Below, piece after piece: positions 17,816-25,717 of a stretch of 64,000 nucleotides of DNA. The stretch covers positions 434,001 through 498,000 of the forward strand of contig NZ_CP035283.1 in assembly GCF_004103755.1 (NCBI RefSeq). Direction: 5' to 3'. The position numbers and the translations under genes were made by a program. The DNA is from Caproiciproducens sp. NJN-50. GTDB taxonomy: Bacteria; Bacillota; Clostridia; Oscillospirales; Acutalibacteraceae. The notes beneath the pieces were generated by a model that saw nothing but the letters and a program-made list of their open reading frames with translations, did no database searches and was not told where the DNA came from. Numbering within the stretch: position 1 is the first letter of the stretch; each line of letters starts with the position of its first letter.

Positions 17816-18961
17816 TCAGGAATGCAGGATGTCGCTCGCGATGACCATCCTCTGAATCTGGTTGGTCCCTTCAAAGATCTGGTAGATCTTCGCATCCCTC
17901 ATCCTTTTCTCGACCGGATATTCCCGGCTGTATCCGTAGCCTCCCAGCACCTGGACCGCGTCGGTGCAGACCTCCATTCCCGCGTCCGCGGCGAAAGCCT
18001 TGGAGGAGGAGGAGAGCCTTGCGTCGAAAATCCCGGCGTCCGCGCAGCGGCAGGAATACCAGACCATCTGGCGGGCCGCTTCCAGCTTCATATACATGTT
18101 TGCAAGCATAAAGGAAATCCCCTGATTTTTGCAGATGGGCCGGCCGAATGTCGTCCGTACTTTTGAATACTCCACAGCGCACTCATAGGCATACTGTGCG
18201 TTTCCCACCGCGCCGGCGCCGGCCGTGGGACGGGTGTAGCCGAGGGAACGCTTGCAGATCGACATTCCCTCTCCCTCGGCGCCGATCATGTTTTTGAGGG
18301 GAATCCGCACGTCTTCGAAGACAACGTCGTTGGTGCAGGAGGTTCTGTAACCCATTTTATCCTCGTGCTTGCCGATGGAAATGCCCGGAGTGTCGCGGGG
18401 AACCAAAAAGCAGGCGATCCCCTTGGCGCCCAGAGAGGAGTCCGAGGTCGCGAAGACGGTATACAAATTGGATACTTCCCCGTTTGAAATAAAGCCCTTT
18501 CGGCCGTTGATGACGACCGAGTCCCCGTCTTTCACATATTTTGTTTTTACCGCCGCGGCGTCGGAACCCGCGTTCGGCTCGGTCAGGGCAAAGGACATCA
18601 GGCCTCCGTTAGTCAGAATGTCGGCCGCGATTTTCCAGTGATATTCGTTTCCGGCCACCTTGATGGGGACGATGCCCATGTAAGCGCCCGCAACGGTGCC
18701 TGAAAAACCGGCGTCGCCTCTTGCCAGCTCTTCCTTGATGAGCGAATATGTAAAAATGTCCCCGCCGCATCCGCCGTATTTTTCCGGCAGGGTATAGGTT
18801 GTCAGTCCCATTTCAAAGGCTTTCCGGTATAGTTCCTTTGGAAACGTGCCGTCTATTTCGCATTCCTTGGCGGTCGGAATGATTTCCTTATCGGCGAATT
18901 CCCTGACCATGAGCTGCAGGTCGCGCTGTTCTTCGGTCAGAAGATAGAAATGATTGGTCAC
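17816..18961 (-). CDS. Acyl-CoA dehydrogenase
   Basis: This 381-residue FAD enzyme of the acyl-CoA dehydrogenase family shows the signature SFALTEPNAGSDAAA in the middle domain and the C-terminal stretch YQIFEGTNQIQRM, where the glutamate is at the position of the catalytic base in short-chain enzymes. The start is GTG at 18961 after GGAGTG. It lies between two CoA-transferase genes, so it should oxidise (or, as in crotonobetainyl-CoA reductase, reduce) the CoA ester made by them. CaiA, BbsG and butyryl-CoA dehydrogenase types remain possible. Confidence 0.93.
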   Translation of the reverse strand: MTNHFYLLTEEQRDLQLMVREFADKEIIPTAKECEIDGTFPKELYRKAFEMGLTTYTLPEKYGGCGGDIFTYSLIKEELARGDAGFSGTVAGAYMGIVPIKVAGNEYHWKIAADILTNGGLMSFALTEPNAGSDAAAVKTKYVKDGDSVVINGRKGFISNGEVSNLYTVFATSDSSLGAKGIACFLVPRDTPGISIGKHEDKMGYRTSCTNDVVFEDVRIPLKNMIGAEGEGMSICKRSLGYTRPTAGAGAVGNAQYAYECAVEYSKVRTTFGRPICKNQGISFMLANMYMKLEAARQMVWYSCRCADAGIFDARLSSSSKAFAADAGMEVCTDAVQVLGGYGYSREYPVEKRMRDAKIYQIFEGTNQIQRMVIASDILHS

Positions 18962-18985
18962 GATGATTTCACTCCTTTATTCAGA

Positions 18986-20197
18986 TTACTGCTTTTTAAA
19001 TTTCCCGGACCACTTTGCTTCCATGGCGTCGATCTTATTTTTATCCCAGCCGTACTCTTCCAAAATCTCATAGTTGTGTTCCCCAAGATCGGGTGCCCGC
19101 TTCATTTCCGCCGGTGTTTTGGAAAAACGGATCCAGGGGCCGCGGGTCTTGACGCTTTTGATTTTCTGGAAGCTGGGCTGCGTCGGAATTTCGACAAAAG
19201 TGCCGCGTTCCCAAAGGACCGGGTCGTGCACCACCTCGTAAGTCGAACGGATCTTACAGCAGGCGACTCCGCCGTCTTTCATGATTTTTACAGCGTCGTC
19301 GATATTGTCGAACTGACGCAGCCATTCCTCCAAAACGGCAACCAGCCTCTTCAGGTTCCTGACGCGCATTCCGCTCGTTGCAAAGTCGGGGTCCTCCAGC
19401 ATCTCGGGCTTGCCGATGGAGATACAGAGTTTGTTCCACATGCCGGCGGTAAACGCGGCGATGATAACGCACTGATTGTTTTTGCCCATATAGATGCCGT
19501 AAGGCGCCATTGTGCCGTGGTGCGGACCGGAGCGGGTGGGATGAGCTTCCAGATTCGCGGCATTTTCAGCGGTCGTGTTGCAGCTGATCAGGCCGTCCAG
19601 AAGGGAAAGGTCGATATACTGTCCTTCCCCAGTGCGAAGGCGGTGATACAGCGCCGCCGAAATAGAGCCGAACGCGTTAAAGGCGCCCACATAATCCCCG
19701 ATTGTCACGCCGTTTTTCACGGGCATCCCGTCCGGATCGCCACACAGGTCCATCAGACCAGACATCCCCTGCGCGATAATGTCAAAGCCCGGCATGGTGC
19801 GGTACCCTCCAGTCTGGCCGCAGGCGGAGATGGAGCAATAGATGATTTTCGGGTTCACCTTGGCAACCTTTTCATAATCCAGATTGAATTTTTTCATCAG
19901 TCCGGGTTTGAAGCTTTCAATCACCACGTCGGCGTCCTGAATGATCCTGTAAAGGAGCTCTTGGGATTCAGGGTCGTCCAGAGCCAGCTCAATCGATTTT
20001 TTGCCCCTGTTGCACCAGATGAAGGTAAGCGACTGCCCTTCGATTCTCGGATTGATACCCCGGCTGTCGTCACCGGCAACCGGCCGTTCCACCTTCAGAA
20101 CATTCGCGCCCAGGTCGGCAAACATCGCCGTCCCGCAGGGTCCCGCCACGTTATTGGTGAAATCCAGTATTTTAACACCCTCAAAAATTCCCGCCAT
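18986..20197 (-). CDS. Class III CoA-transferase (CaiB/BaiF family), second copy
   Basis: The 403-residue product begins MAGIFEGVKILDFTNNVAGP and carries the catalytic-Asp stretch GVTIGDYVGAFNAFG. The start at 20197 is preceded by AAGGAGGAATG; the frame runs on upstream to 20275 without a better signal. With its paralogue it could form a two-subunit transferase comparable to BbsE/BbsF, or the two may act on different acids. The gene lies between the crotonase and acyl-CoA dehydrogenase genes. Confidence 0.92.
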   Translation of the reverse strand: MAGIFEGVKILDFTNNVAGPCGTAMFADLGANVLKVERPVAGDDSRGINPRIEGQSLTFIWCNRGKKSIELALDDPESQELLYRIIQDADVVIESFKPGLMKKFNLDYEKVAKVNPKIIYCSISACGQTGGYRTMPGFDIIAQGMSGLMDLCGDPDGMPVKNGVTIGDYVGAFNAFGSISAALYHRLRTGEGQYIDLSLLDGLISCNTTAENAANLEAHPTRSGPHHGTMAPYGIYMGKNNQCVIIAAFTAGMWNKLCISIGKPEMLEDPDFATSGMRVRNLKRLVAVLEEWLRQFDNIDDAVKIMKDGGVACCKIRSTYEVVHDPVLWERGTFVEIPTQPSFQKIKSVKTRGPWIRFSKTPAEMKRAPDLGEHNYEILEEYGWDKNKIDAMEAKWSGKFKKQ

Positions 20198-20240
20198 GAT
20201 GACATTCCTCCTTCTGTTTATCACGGATTTTGAATTTCTT

Positions 20241-21026
20241 TTATTTTCCGTTGAACTGTGGTTTCCTCTTTTCAAGGAAAGCCGTGACGGCTTCCCGGTA
20301 ATCTTCGGTCAGCTCGCACTCGCCCTGGCATTCGACTTCGGCCTCAAGCCCATCCGCGAACGAACCGAACTGCGCGCGGTTGATCATCGCCTTGATGTTG
20401 CCGTAAGCCACGGTAGGGCCGTTTGAGTACTTCTCAACATACTGCCGCACGCGGCTTTCAAGGTGATCTGACGGAACCGCTTCTGTAAAAAGTCCCCAGT
20501 CGGCCCCTTCTTTTCCCGTGAATTTTCTTCCCGACATCAGCAGGTCCGTAGCTCTTACGGTACCCGCCGCGCGGGTGAGAAAATAAGTTGTACCCGAATC
20601 GGGAACAAAGCCGATATTGACGAAAGCAAACAAGCATTTTGACTGTTCGTCGATGATTTGAAAATCACAAGCCATTGCCAAAGCAAGGCCGGCCCCCGCG
20701 ACGGCGCCTTCGATCCAGGCGATGACGGGCTTGCGCAGATTGCGCAGGCGGAGGTTGGTTTCCGCTCCGGCGCGGCACACCTGCCTTGTTCCCCTGACTC
20801 CGGAGTCGATCCGGGTTTTCATGGCGTTCAAATCCCCGCCGGCGCTGAAATTGCCGCCGGCCCCCCGGATCACGACCGCTCGGACCTTTTCGTCATAATC
20901 GCATAGGTCGAAGCATTCCTTTAACTCGCGGTGGGTGTCGATATTGATCGGATTGCGTTTTTCGGGATGGTTCAGCGTAATGTAGCCTACCTGATCTTTA
21001 ACTTCGAACAAAACGTGTTGAAACAT
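20241..21026 (-). CDS. Enoyl-CoA hydratase/isomerase (crotonase family)
   Basis: This 261-residue protein has the oxyanion-hole region GNFSAGGDLNAM and IEGAVAGAGLALAMACDF. The two glutamates of classic hydratases are not kept: the first position reads FAFVN and the second GFVPDSG, where an aspartate replaces glutamate, a pattern shared with PaaG-like isomerases. Its reaction may therefore be isomerisation rather than hydration. ATG at 21026 follows AAAGGAGTTG. It is the first gene after the sigma-54 promoter. Confidence 0.9.
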   Translation of the reverse strand: MFQHVLFEVKDQVGYITLNHPEKRNPINIDTHRELKECFDLCDYDEKVRAVVIRGAGGNFSAGGDLNAMKTRIDSGVRGTRQVCRAGAETNLRLRNLRKPVIAWIEGAVAGAGLALAMACDFQIIDEQSKCLFAFVNIGFVPDSGTTYFLTRAAGTVRATDLLMSGRKFTGKEGADWGLFTEAVPSDHLESRVRQYVEKYSNGPTVAYGNIKAMINRAQFGSFADGLEAEVECQGECELTEDYREAVTAFLEKRKPQFNGK

Positions 21027-21133
21027 CTGTTTTCAACTCCTTTCGCAATGGTTTTGCCTGATTCCCTTTTCTCGGGCAGCAGGTTTTTCCGTTTTGATGC
21101 CGTCAAAGTTTTTCATCAGTCTCTTAATATGGA

Positions 21134-21148
21134 GCAAATACGGTGCCA
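21134..21148 (-). promoter_or_regulatory. Sigma-54 promoter of the crotonase/CoA-transferase unit
   Basis: On the minus strand TGGCAC (21148-21143), five bases and TTGC (21137-21134) match the -24/-12 consensus exactly. The predicted start is near 21123, giving a leader of about 97 bases before the crotonase ATG at 21026. The neighbouring NtrC-type activator explains how it would be opened. Confidence 0.88.
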
Positions 21149-21283
21149 ACAATCGGTTTCCATTCATATTCGCTTTTCTCCCTAAATTGTTTGTTAATTA
21201 TCTGTCAATATTACACAAGGATATTTGGCCGGTTGAAAGAGGGAACTTTGTCGGAAAGCCAAAGGATTTTCTGCGTTGATAAA

Positions 21284-21328
21284 AAATGCGCAATTTCTGC
21301 ACACGGTGCGCGCAGAAATTGCGCATTT
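21284..21328. promoter_or_regulatory. Large inverted repeat, probable upstream activator site
   Basis: Two perfect 17-base arms, AAATGCGCAATTTCTGC at 21284-21300 and its complement at 21312-21328, are separated by 11 bases. The repeat lies 135-195 bp upstream of the sigma-54 -24 element, a usual distance for an enhancer. The core TGCGCAATT recurs at 21451-21459. A T-run beside the left arm means it could also act as a minus-strand terminator. Confidence 0.65.
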
Positions 21329-21447
21329 GCCTGATTTTTCAGCAGAACCGGAAGGGCTCCGCCCCGGAGAAACTGCGCGGACGGGAAACACAGCCGCTGC
21401 CTGCTGCCGCTCGCGGATGAATCACAAACATAAGTGTAATATATAGG

Positions 21448-21478
21448 AATTGCGCAATTTATAAGCGCGATATATAAT
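21448..21478 (+). promoter_or_regulatory. Kinase-gene promoter overlapped by a palindrome
   Basis: TTGCGC (21450-21455), a 17-bp spacer and TATAAT (21473-21478) form a promoter for the kinase/activator pair. The perfect palindrome AATTGCGCAATT (21448-21459) covers the -35 and repeats the core of the 21284-21328 site, which suggests autoregulation by the activator. Confidence 0.6.
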
Positions 21479-21543
21479 GAAAGCAGAAAAAATAATGAAA
21501 AGCCGGATGAAATATGTTGTTTCCCCAGAAAGAGGTGCATCAA

Positions 21544-23004
21544 ATGCTTTTCCCGGACGTGACTTGCACCGTTTCGGAATCGCTGAAAAAGAACAGAGAG
21601 TACGGACTTTACGACGTTCTGGAGCTGGACGGAATGATCGTGATTACCCTGTTCCGCCAGAATCACAAAATTCAAGTGAACGGCATCATCGAAAACAGAA
21701 AGATCGACCAAAATAAAATTTTCCGTTTTATCGAATGCTGCTGGGACCGGATTTTTGCCGGGGAGAAATTCAGCAACTTTTTCTGGGAGGGCTGCTATTA
21801 CCACATGACCAGCAAAAAACAGGCGAAACCGTTTCTTGCCTTTACTCTGGTGATACGAGAGGGATCGCCTTTTCCGGAAAAAGACCTGCTCTGGCTCGAT
21901 GTTTATGAAAAGCTGAATTATCAGCGAACACTGATTGAAAATGAGGCTTTTCAGAATAAAAATCTGTATGATAACCTGTTCGAAGGAGTCCCCTTCGCCA
22001 TCGCGGCCCTGAATTTGAGCGGAAAGGTCTTGCGGATGAATCCTTCGGCAAGCCGGTTGTTCGGCGTTTGCCAGGATCATGCTTTTGTGCTGGCCAGGCC
22101 GGAGCAGAATAAAATCCTTCAGGCTATGATTCATCAGGCGATTCTGACAAACGACCGGCAAACCAATCAGGAATTTGTGTTTGGACAGGATGACGACATC
22201 CGCGTGCTTTCCCTTTCCGTCAGCCCGCTGCAGAACAGCAAGAATCAAACTGCCGGGGTGATTGTTCTGGCCAGTGACAAAACCGAAAAACGGCTTTTAA
22301 CCGCGGAGGTTGAGCAGCTCAAGCAATATGGCTTTTTAGGAGAATTTTCGATGGGGCTGGCCCATGACATCAAGAATCCCCTGATGATTATCAACGGGTG
22401 TGCCAAGAAAATTCCGCAAAATAACCAACAGGGCGAACATCTGAGGAACATCATCTCTTTTCAGGTCGAGAGAATTAACGAAGTAATCAGCGAACTGATG
22501 ACCTTGGGCAGTTCCATGCGGGATCCGGCTGAGGCAATGGTGGATTTGAATGTTGTCCTTCAGAATTGTCACACGATGGCGACCCGTCAGCGAACCGGAC
22601 CTCAAGCCGCGATCAGGATGGATCTGGCTCCGGATCTTCCGCAGTTTTATGCCAAGGAGGTCCATTTGCGCCAGATATTTTCCAATTTGCTTGTCAATGC
22701 GATGGACGCCGTGGGCGACGACGGCAACATACTGATGAAAAGCCGCAGTGACGAGAACCAAATCCAGGTCGTCATCAGCGACGATGGATGCGGAATTCCC
22801 CGCGAGCTTCAAAAGAAAATATTTATTCCTTACTTTACGACCAAACGAAACGGGACCGGCATGGGTTTGTTTATTGTCAAACGAATTTTGGAACAATATG
22901 GCGGCAGCATCAGCATTGAATCGGAGCCGGGGAAGGGCACTGTCTGCCGCGTAAGCCTCCCAATCACTCATAAGGGCCCGGAATGCGCAAAATCGCAGGA
23001 ATAA
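21544..23004 (+). CDS. PAS-containing sensor histidine kinase
   Basis: The 486-residue protein has no obvious membrane segment, so it is probably cytoplasmic. An N-terminal region of unknown type is followed by a PAS domain (around LYDNLFEGVPFAIAALNLSG), a HisKA domain with the phosphoacceptor in GLAHDIKNPLMII (about His274), and a HATPase_c domain with N box (FSNLLVNAMDAV), G1 (SDDGCGIPRE) and G2 (KRNGTGMGLFIVK). The ATG at 21544 follows AAAGAGGTG; an ATG at 21514 is possible but lacks a site. It pairs with the adjacent NtrC-type regulator. Confidence 0.92.
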   Translation: MLFPDVTCTVSESLKKNREYGLYDVLELDGMIVITLFRQNHKIQVNGIIENRKIDQNKIFRFIECCWDRIFAGEKFSNFFWEGCYYHMTSKKQAKPFLAFTLVIREGSPFPEKDLLWLDVYEKLNYQRTLIENEAFQNKNLYDNLFEGVPFAIAALNLSGKVLRMNPSASRLFGVCQDHAFVLARPEQNKILQAMIHQAILTNDRQTNQEFVFGQDDDIRVLSLSVSPLQNSKNQTAGVIVLASDKTEKRLLTAEVEQLKQYGFLGEFSMGLAHDIKNPLMIINGCAKKIPQNNQQGEHLRNIISFQVERINEVISELMTLGSSMRDPAEAMVDLNVVLQNCHTMATRQRTGPQAAIRMDLAPDLPQFYAKEVHLRQIFSNLLVNAMDAVGDDGNILMKSRSDENQIQVVISDDGCGIPRELQKKIFIPYFTTKRNGTGMGLFIVKRILEQYGGSISIESEPGKGTVCRVSLPITHKGPECAKSQE

Positions 23005-23055
23005 TGTTGCCGTTTGCGGCGCAAAAGTGATTTTTATCTGACTCCCTAGAAAGAT

Positions 23056-24402
23056 GTGATCCTGATGAAACAGCTTATTTTAGTGGCGGATGATGAGCCT
23101 ATCATTTGTCAGATGGTACAAGAAGAATTAAAGTCTGCCGGTTACGATGTTTTGACGGCGCAAAACGGGCAAGAAGCGGTTGACCTTATCAACGGCAACC
23201 CGGTGGATCTTGCAATTTTGGATGTCTACATGCCGGTCCACAGCGGATTTCAGTGTCTGCAGGAGCTGCGCCGGAAGAATCCCGTCATGCCGATTATTAT
23301 GATCACAGCGTATGCGACGGTGGAAAATGCCGTGGAGGCGATGAAATACGGAGCGAACGACTATATCGGGAAACCCTTCGACTGCGCGGAACTTGCTGAG
23401 AAAGTGCAGCGCATTCTGCGAACCAACGAACGGAAGAAGTCGGGGAAAGCAATCTCCACTGAGCTGATCGGTACGAGCTGCCAGATGGCGGAGCTGCGGC
23501 ATAAAATCAAAAAGGTTTCCTGCAGCAACGCCACTGTCCTGATTACCGGTGAAAGCGGAACCGGGAAAAGCGCCATTGCCAAGGAGATCCACCGGACAGG
23601 CACGCGAAGCGCAAGCCCTTTCGTTCACGTCGACTGCGCCTCTTTGCCCGAAAGTCTGATGGAGGATGAATTGTTCGGACATGAGCGCGGCGCCTACACA
23701 GGAGCAATCGGGCAGAAAAAGGGAAAATTCGAACAGGCTGAAGACGGAGATCTGTTTCTTGACGAAATTGGAACGCTTCCGCTTCCCCTGCAGGCGAAAC
23801 TTTTGAATGTTCTGCAGGAACGCTATTTTTTCAGGATCGGCGGGTCGGAGAGGATTGAGGTCCACTCCCGCATTTTAGCGGCAACAAATGAAAATCTGGA
23901 AGAGGCCGTTTACTCGGGAAGGTTCCGCAAAGATCTGTATTATCGTCTGAACGTGGTGGAAATCAAATGTCCTCCGCTCAGACAGCATCGTGAGGATATC
24001 CGTATCTTAGCGGAATACTATTTTGACGTGTTTTGGAAGCGGAACCGTGGGGAAGAAAGCCTGCCTTCCATTGACCCGGAGATCTACAAGGCCATGGAGG
24101 GATATGACTGGCCCGGCAATGTGAGGGAACTGGAAAATGTGATAGAAAGCATCGCGGTTTTAAGTGAAGGAGATAAAATCGGGTTGGCGGACCTGCCGGT
24201 AAATTACCAGCAGGAATGCCATTTGGGCCAAGGCGGAAAACAGGGAAAGGAAAGGCTTTCATTGAAGGAACAGGAAATTATGCTGATTATTGAAGCCCTG
24301 GAACGCAACAATGGAAACCGGACCAACACGGCGAAAGAGCTTGGGATATCCCGCAGGGCACTCCAATACCGGATCAAAGAGCTGAATCTTCTGGACCCGT
24401 GA
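23056..24402 (+). CDS. NtrC-family sigma-54-dependent response regulator
   Basis: The protein (448 residues from GTG at 23056, or 445 from ATG at 23065) has a receiver domain (phosphoacceptor Asp in LAILDVYMP, about residue 56, and Lys in NDYIGKP), an AAA+ domain with Walker A GESGTGKS, the sigma-54 contact loop GAYTGA (the tyrosine variant of GAFTGA), Walker B LFLDEIG and arginine-finger region, and a Fis-type helix-turn-helix (TAKELGISRRALQYRIKEL). It follows the kinase by 51 bases and should activate the divergent sigma-54 promoter at 21134-21148. Confidence 0.95.
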   Translation: MILMKQLILVADDEPIICQMVQEELKSAGYDVLTAQNGQEAVDLINGNPVDLAILDVYMPVHSGFQCLQELRRKNPVMPIIMITAYATVENAVEAMKYGANDYIGKPFDCAELAEKVQRILRTNERKKSGKAISTELIGTSCQMAELRHKIKKVSCSNATVLITGESGTGKSAIAKEIHRTGTRSASPFVHVDCASLPESLMEDELFGHERGAYTGAIGQKKGKFEQAEDGDLFLDEIGTLPLPLQAKLLNVLQERYFFRIGGSERIEVHSRILAATNENLEEAVYSGRFRKDLYYRLNVVEIKCPPLRQHREDIRILAEYYFDVFWKRNRGEESLPSIDPEIYKAMEGYDWPGNVRELENVIESIAVLSEGDKIGLADLPVNYQQECHLGQGGKQGKERLSLKEQEIMLIIEALERNNGNRTNTAKELGISRRALQYRIKELNLLDP

Positions 24403-24492
24403 TCCGCCTCCCACGAAAACTTCATGCATAGTATTTCTTGATCCATATCGATCATGCCGTATGAAATTCCCTCTGCTTTATTATCCCAATAA

Positions 24493-24523
24493 AAAATCCG
24501 TCGGTGCATTGCCGGCGGATTTT
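24493..24523. terminator. Hairpin between the activator and LacI-type genes
   Basis: Arms AAAATCCGTCGG and CCGGCGGATTTT pair with one G-T wobble and a short loop. The plus strand continues TGTTTATTTT and the minus strand TTTTTATTGGG, so it may serve both convergent genes. Confidence 0.75.
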
Positions 24524-24525
24524 GT

Positions 24526-25545
24526 TTATTTTACGGGGATGCTGCCGCAGCTTTCCAGGGGATGGTAAACAACCGGAAATTCGACGAAAAACGGTTCCTT
24601 GTGTTTGCCCTCCAGCAGCTCCAGCAAAAGATTCAGGCATTTTTCAGCCATATCCTCCATGGGGACCTGCACGTTGGAAATGGATATGACCGAATTTTCT
24701 TCGAGATCGCGGTCCCCGTTGCCGATGCTGATACATTCGAGATCCCGGGGAATTTTGATCCCTCTAAGAAAAAAAGTGCGAAGCGCCCCCGCCGCCATTG
24801 CATCCGAGCCGAAAAAGATGCAGTCGGGCATTTCTTTTTGCTCAAATAATTTCATGGCGGCCAGATATCCGCCGCGCATGGAATTTTGCTCGTAAATAAT
24901 GGGCATCGCCTCCATGCCAAATTCCGCTATGGTCTGGAGAAAGGCGGTCGTCCGCAGCCACATTTCCGCAAAGACCGGCTCGGAGGTGATGATGGACGCT
25001 CTTTTATGCCCCCGCAGCGCAAAGATCCGGGCGGGCAGGCTGCCCAGCGTAAAGTTGTTGATCGTGGCGGCGCAGAATTTCACGGAGCTCCGGTTATAAA
25101 GCACGGTCGGGATGAGCGGGGTCATTCCCTCCAGGTATTCCATGTCCTGCTGAGAGGCGTTGCAGATGATGGCCCCGTTGAACATGCTGAGATTCTGCTG
25201 GGAAGCCGCCCGGCACAAATTCCCGTTTTCATACGGCCGGATAATGATATCGATGCCGCGCCCAATGCCGAGCACAGCGCGCTGCAAGCCGTGAAGAAAT
25301 CGCACCATCATGGGCGCGCGAAAATCCGTGGCCCAGTAAAGCGCGACCACCGTGTTCTTTTCCCCGGCCGAGCGGAGCCTGCGCGCGGCGAGATTGGTCT
25401 GATACCCAATCTTCTTTGCCGCGTCCATTATTTTCCGCTGTGTGGCCTGCGAGATGTTTCTCTGGTCCCCCTCTCCCCTCATCACAACGGAAGCGGTCGT
25501 TGGCGAGACGCCGGCCAGAGCCGCCAGTTCTTTTAGTGTCGGCAA
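24526..25545 (-). CDS. LacI/GalR-family transcriptional regulator
   Basis: This 339-residue protein has the LacI helix-turn-helix and hinge (MPTLKELAALAGVSPTTASVV, then GYQTNLAARRLRS) followed by a sugar-binding-protein-like effector domain. Start is TTG at 25545 after GAGGG. It is divergent from the AtuA/CoA-transferase/CitMHS operon, whose promoter carries a palindrome of the kind bound by LacI dimers (25658-25686). Although most family members sense sugars, the neighbourhood suggests a carboxylate or CoA ester here; that is inference. Confidence 0.92.
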   Translation of the reverse strand: MPTLKELAALAGVSPTTASVVMRGEGDQRNISQATQRKIMDAAKKIGYQTNLAARRLRSAGEKNTVVALYWATDFRAPMMVRFLHGLQRAVLGIGRGIDIIIRPYENGNLCRAASQQNLSMFNGAIICNASQQDMEYLEGMTPLIPTVLYNRSSVKFCAATINNFTLGSLPARIFALRGHKRASIITSEPVFAEMWLRTTAFLQTIAEFGMEAMPIIYEQNSMRGGYLAAMKLFEQKEMPDCIFFGSDAMAAGALRTFFLRGIKIPRDLECISIGNGDRDLEENSVISISNVQVPMEDMAEKCLNLLLELLEGKHKEPFFVEFPVVYHPLESCGSIPVK

Positions 25546-25587
25546 TGGATTCCCTCATTTCAATCGATGTTTGTCCTGTACAATTTA

Positions 25588-25615
25588 ATTATAAAATCTT
25601 TGTAGAAAAAATCAA
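25588..25615 (-). promoter_or_regulatory. Probable promoter of the LacI-type gene
   Basis: On the minus strand TTGATT (25615-25610), a 16-bp spacer and TATAAT (25593-25588) precede the LacI-type gene by about 40 bases. Confidence 0.55.
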
Positions 25616-25626
25616 TAAAATTCGGA

Positions 25627-25655
25627 TTGACATTTGTTAAATAGTAAACTAATAT
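25627..25655 (+). promoter_or_regulatory. Sigma-70 promoter of the AtuA operon
   Basis: TTGACA (25627-25632), a 17-bp spacer and TAATAT (25650-25655) make a strong promoter. The start site should fall near 25662, inside the palindrome that follows. Confidence 0.82.
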
Positions 25656-25657
25656 AG

Positions 25658-25686
25658 AGAGTATCGTTATACTATAACGATACTCT
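25658..25686. promoter_or_regulatory. 29-bp palindromic operator
   Basis: Arms AGAGTATCGTTATA (25658-25671) and its exact complement (25673-25686) flank one central base. Its position directly after the -10, over the predicted start site, is that of a repressor site. The divergently encoded LacI-family protein is the obvious candidate. Confidence 0.75.
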
Positions 25687-25717
25687 ATTAATATTATACA
25701 TTAAAGGAGGTATTTTG

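Larger units (their letters stand above)
21027..21543. other. Regulatory region between the sigma-54 unit and its two-component genes
   Basis: This divergent stretch holds the sigma-54 promoter (21134-21148), a large inverted repeat (21284-21328) and a kinase-gene promoter overlapped by a 12-bp palindrome (21448-21478). The motif TGCGCAATT recurs in both regions. Short plus-strand frames here do not look like genes. Confidence 0.7.

Noticed and set aside
16838..20233. Two plus-strand open frames over 420 codons opposite the CoA-transferase and acyl-CoA dehydrogenase genes
   Set aside because: They mirror well-supported minus-strand genes, have no ribosome binding sites, and show no recognisable domains.
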